Shown piece after piece: positions 62,727 to 64,000 of a stretch of 64,000 nt of DNA. Position numbers and translations under genes: made by a program. The stretch spans positions 62,001 to 126,000 of the forward strand of contig PAAY01000037.1 in assembly GCA_002698985.1 (NCBI GenBank). The letters run 5' to 3'. Below the pieces are notes generated by a model. That model worked only from the letters and a program-made list of their open reading frames with translations. It was not told the origin of the DNA and did no database searches. This DNA comes from Saprospirales bacterium (lineage in GTDB: Bacteria; Bacteroidota; Bacteroidia; Chitinophagales; Saprospiraceae). Each line of letters begins with the position of its first letter. Positions within the stretch are counted from its first letter, which is position 1.

Positions 62727-62982
62727 TTTTTCAAAGCCTTGAAATCCGTCATGACAGATTTTGCACCTTCAAAACCCCCATTTTGACGGAAAATGCTAAG
62801 AGATTGATGGAAAAATGCCCATGGGCCACCCACACCTTTGTGCCGTGGTCTTCGGGTAAGATTGTTTGAATCGCTCACATTGCTCATCGAGTTACTGCGG
62901 TTCTTTCCATCCCACCAGATTGCCACAGGAGGAAGCCGAAAATCCTGTAAAGAGTAGGCTTAGTTTTTTAAATCATTCCATA

Positions 62983-63492
62983 ATGAAAGGATTACATTTT
63001 TTGTTCTTTTTCTATCTGATCATTGGGTCTGTCATTATTGTTCCGGGGTGCGAGCAACCTTGCGACGGGGTAAACTGTCTCAATGATGGCACATGTGTAG
63101 ATGGAGATTGTCAATGCCTTCCTGGATCATCGGGTGAGCATTGTGAAAATGTCTGGAGAAGTGCCTTGTTAGGACAGCATTCGGGTACAGAGTTTTGCAT
63201 GTCATCCTATGATTTCTATGATTATGACATTAATATTGAAAATGGTCTTGGGGGGTTGAAGGAGATCAGAGTTGAAGGGTTGTTTGGTATAGAAGAGTTA
63301 GGGTGGTTTGCCACCATGAGCAGTCCTGACAGTTTCACATTTAGCCCTGATCAACAACAATTTTCTAATGGGGGGGTCCTTTATTATTTGGTGTCTGGCA
63401 CAGGCTCAATCACTGGAAGTGAGGTAGAGATTAATTACATCATAGAAGCGGATTCTGAAAAATTTGAATGCGGATATGTCTTTAAGCTGTAA
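62983..63492 (+). CDS. Lipoprotein with an EGF-like module
   Basis: 169 residues from MKGLHFLFFFYLIIGSVIIVPGC, a lipoprotein signal with Cys23; 39 upstream open codons lack coding character. Directly after it comes a short EGF-like module (CDGVNCLNDGTCVDGDCQC ... GEHC, six to eight cysteines). The rest is a beta-rich domain of about 110 residues ending GYVFKL, which I do not recognise. EGF modules in Bacteroidota lipoproteins usually occur with calycin- or lipocalin-like domains. The 256 bases before it show nothing. Confidence 0.7.
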   Translation: MKGLHFLFFFYLIIGSVIIVPGCEQPCDGVNCLNDGTCVDGDCQCLPGSSGEHCENVWRSALLGQHSGTEFCMSSYDFYDYDINIENGLGGLKEIRVEGLFGIEELGWFATMSSPDSFTFSPDQQQFSNGGVLYYLVSGTGSITGSEVEINYIIEADSEKFECGYVFKL

Positions 63493-63523
63493 AGGAAATT
63501 CTTCATTTCACCCAATGGTAAAA

Positions 63524-63627
63524 TATACTCAAAACAAAGTGGTTTGGTTGGCGTACGCCAACCAAACTCCCCATCTTCACTGGTCTTAAGAGCCTGGATT
63601 TGCTCAAACCACTTCGCATTGGGTATA
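63524..63627 (+). repeat. Dispersed inverted-repeat element, copy C
   Basis: About 104 bases. Left arm TATACTCAAAACAAAGTGG, right arm CCACTTCGCATTGGGTATA. Directly after the left arm is a 24-bp perfect palindrome (63543-63566), which occupies the inner hairpin position of copy B but has a different stem sequence. Confidence 0.8.
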
Positions 63628-63668
63628 GTTTATAAAATTTCAGGACTTTATATCAGAAGGATAAAGGG

Positions 63669-63694
63669 GTTTGGGCGACTGCTGCCGCCCAAAC
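63669..63694. repeat. Isolated inner hairpin of the dispersed element
   Basis: GTTTGGGCG, eight-base loop, CGCCCAAAC: a 9-bp perfect stem equivalent to the inner hairpin of copy B but without recognisable outer arms. Confidence 0.5.
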
Positions 63695-63734
63695 TTTCTT
63701 GATTAAAGTATATGCCGTCTAAAATGGGCTATAA

Positions 63735-64000
63735 GATCACCTACTGTCTCCATTCCAATTAGACAATGACACTTTGAGAGAATCCACTCTGCTCCGCAAA
63801 TTGAAAAGCCTCCCCGGAATAACTCCCAAACAATACCTCCAGGTACTCCGCCTCTGCTTAGCCCGCCAGCTTCTGGATTCCGGAACCTGCAAATCTGTGA
63901 GCGAAGTGGCGGACAGAGTGGGCTTTACCCGCCTCAAAGCCTTCTCACGAAGTTTCAAAGAACGCTTTGACACCGCTCCTTCTGAATACCACTCTCACTG
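63735..64000 (+). pseudogene. 5'-truncated AraC-type output domain of a lost hybrid kinase (runs off window)
   Basis: Preceded by an in-frame TAA at 63732-63734, the open frame encodes an AraC C-terminal HTH (RESTLLRKLKSLPGITPKQY ... SVSEVADRVGFTRLKAFSRSFKERF). About 40 of 73 aligned residues are identical to the end of the intact kinase at 59919-62726. No start codon, receiver or kinase domain precedes it; repeat copies C and the isolated hairpin occupy that space. It looks like the surviving tail of a paralogous gene, cut by deletion. Confidence 0.6.

Noticed and set aside
62727..62982. Gap before the EGF-like lipoprotein, checked for repeat copies or terminators
   Set aside because: CCGTCATGACAG and TTTTGACGG look loosely symmetric, but no stable stem or match to the repeat arms was found.

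Overview
The window is a gene-dense chromosomal segment of a Bacteroidota bacterium. Within the phylum it looks most like the Saprospiria (Saprospiraceae/Lewinellaceae type), though I hold the class level only moderately. The phylum call rests on several things: a type IX secretion system (T9SS) regulator PorX; a PorP/SprF-like protein beside a PorE-like OmpA protein and a 2043-residue adhesin with a gliding-motility (CHU_C, type B) C-terminal domain; a fused MurF-alanine racemase; a Rho factor with a long disordered insertion; a hybrid histidine kinase with an AraC output domain; and -7 boxes of the form TAnnTTTG, typical of the Bacteroidota primary sigma factor, in front of many genes. There is no phage, IS transposase, CRISPR array, rRNA or tRNA that I can support.

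Layout. 1-2.7 kb: end of an HTH regulator, comM-type AAA ATPase, SRAP abasic-site protein. 2.7-4.8 kb: ctaA flanked by two intergenic clusters of DnaA-box-like sequences with an AT-rich stretch, a possible replication origin. 4.8-15.6 kb: alpha/beta hydrolase, MoxR ATPase, ftsK, truA, a DoxX-like protein behind a perfect 20-bp palindrome, DUF4197 lipoprotein, a FolB-CWC fusion, glutaryl-CoA dehydrogenase-like enzyme, OmpA protein, secreted esterase. 15.6-23 kb: M24 peptidase, rho with a long leader, serS, a dihydrodipicolinate-reductase-like enzyme, a LolA-like protein. 23.3-33.8 kb: porX-SET-lptC unit, a CDP-alcohol phosphotransferase with a degenerate nucleotidyltransferase half, murF-alr, an FG-GAP/UnbV lipoprotein, TIGR02757 protein, a 27-codon membrane ORF, a GT2 glycosyltransferase. 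34.4-44.4 kb: the PorP/PorE-like/CHU_C surface-protein cluster. 44.6-57 kb: MsbA-like exporter, DUF4783 protein, gpmI, a small lipoprotein, EamA transporter, thrC-thrB-thrA (one operon), radC, hemW. 57.3-64 kb: membrane pyrophosphatase, then a region of two-component gene decay around an intact TPR-hybrid kinase-AraC protein and an EGF-like lipoprotein.

Genes that appear to work together: thrABC for threonine synthesis from aspartate; PorX (T9SS regulation) with the PorP/PorE/CHU_C cargo set on the cell surface; lptC and the MsbA-like exporter in outer-membrane lipid traffic; murF-alr and the GT2 enzyme in envelope building; ftsK, possible origin sequences and two perfect parS cores in chromosome maintenance.

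The least conventional signals are: two perfect 14-bp parS cores 354 bp apart (one intergenic, one inside thrC codons); the DnaA-box clusters around ctaA; a dispersed 90-105 bp element with terminal inverted repeats and a nested hairpin whose stem changes on both sides between copies; and remnants of AraC-type hybrid sensor genes near the right edge. Most translation starts were moved downstream from the longest open frame to the ATG that begins a signal peptide or the conserved domain. All family calls are by reading the sequence; no database search was run.
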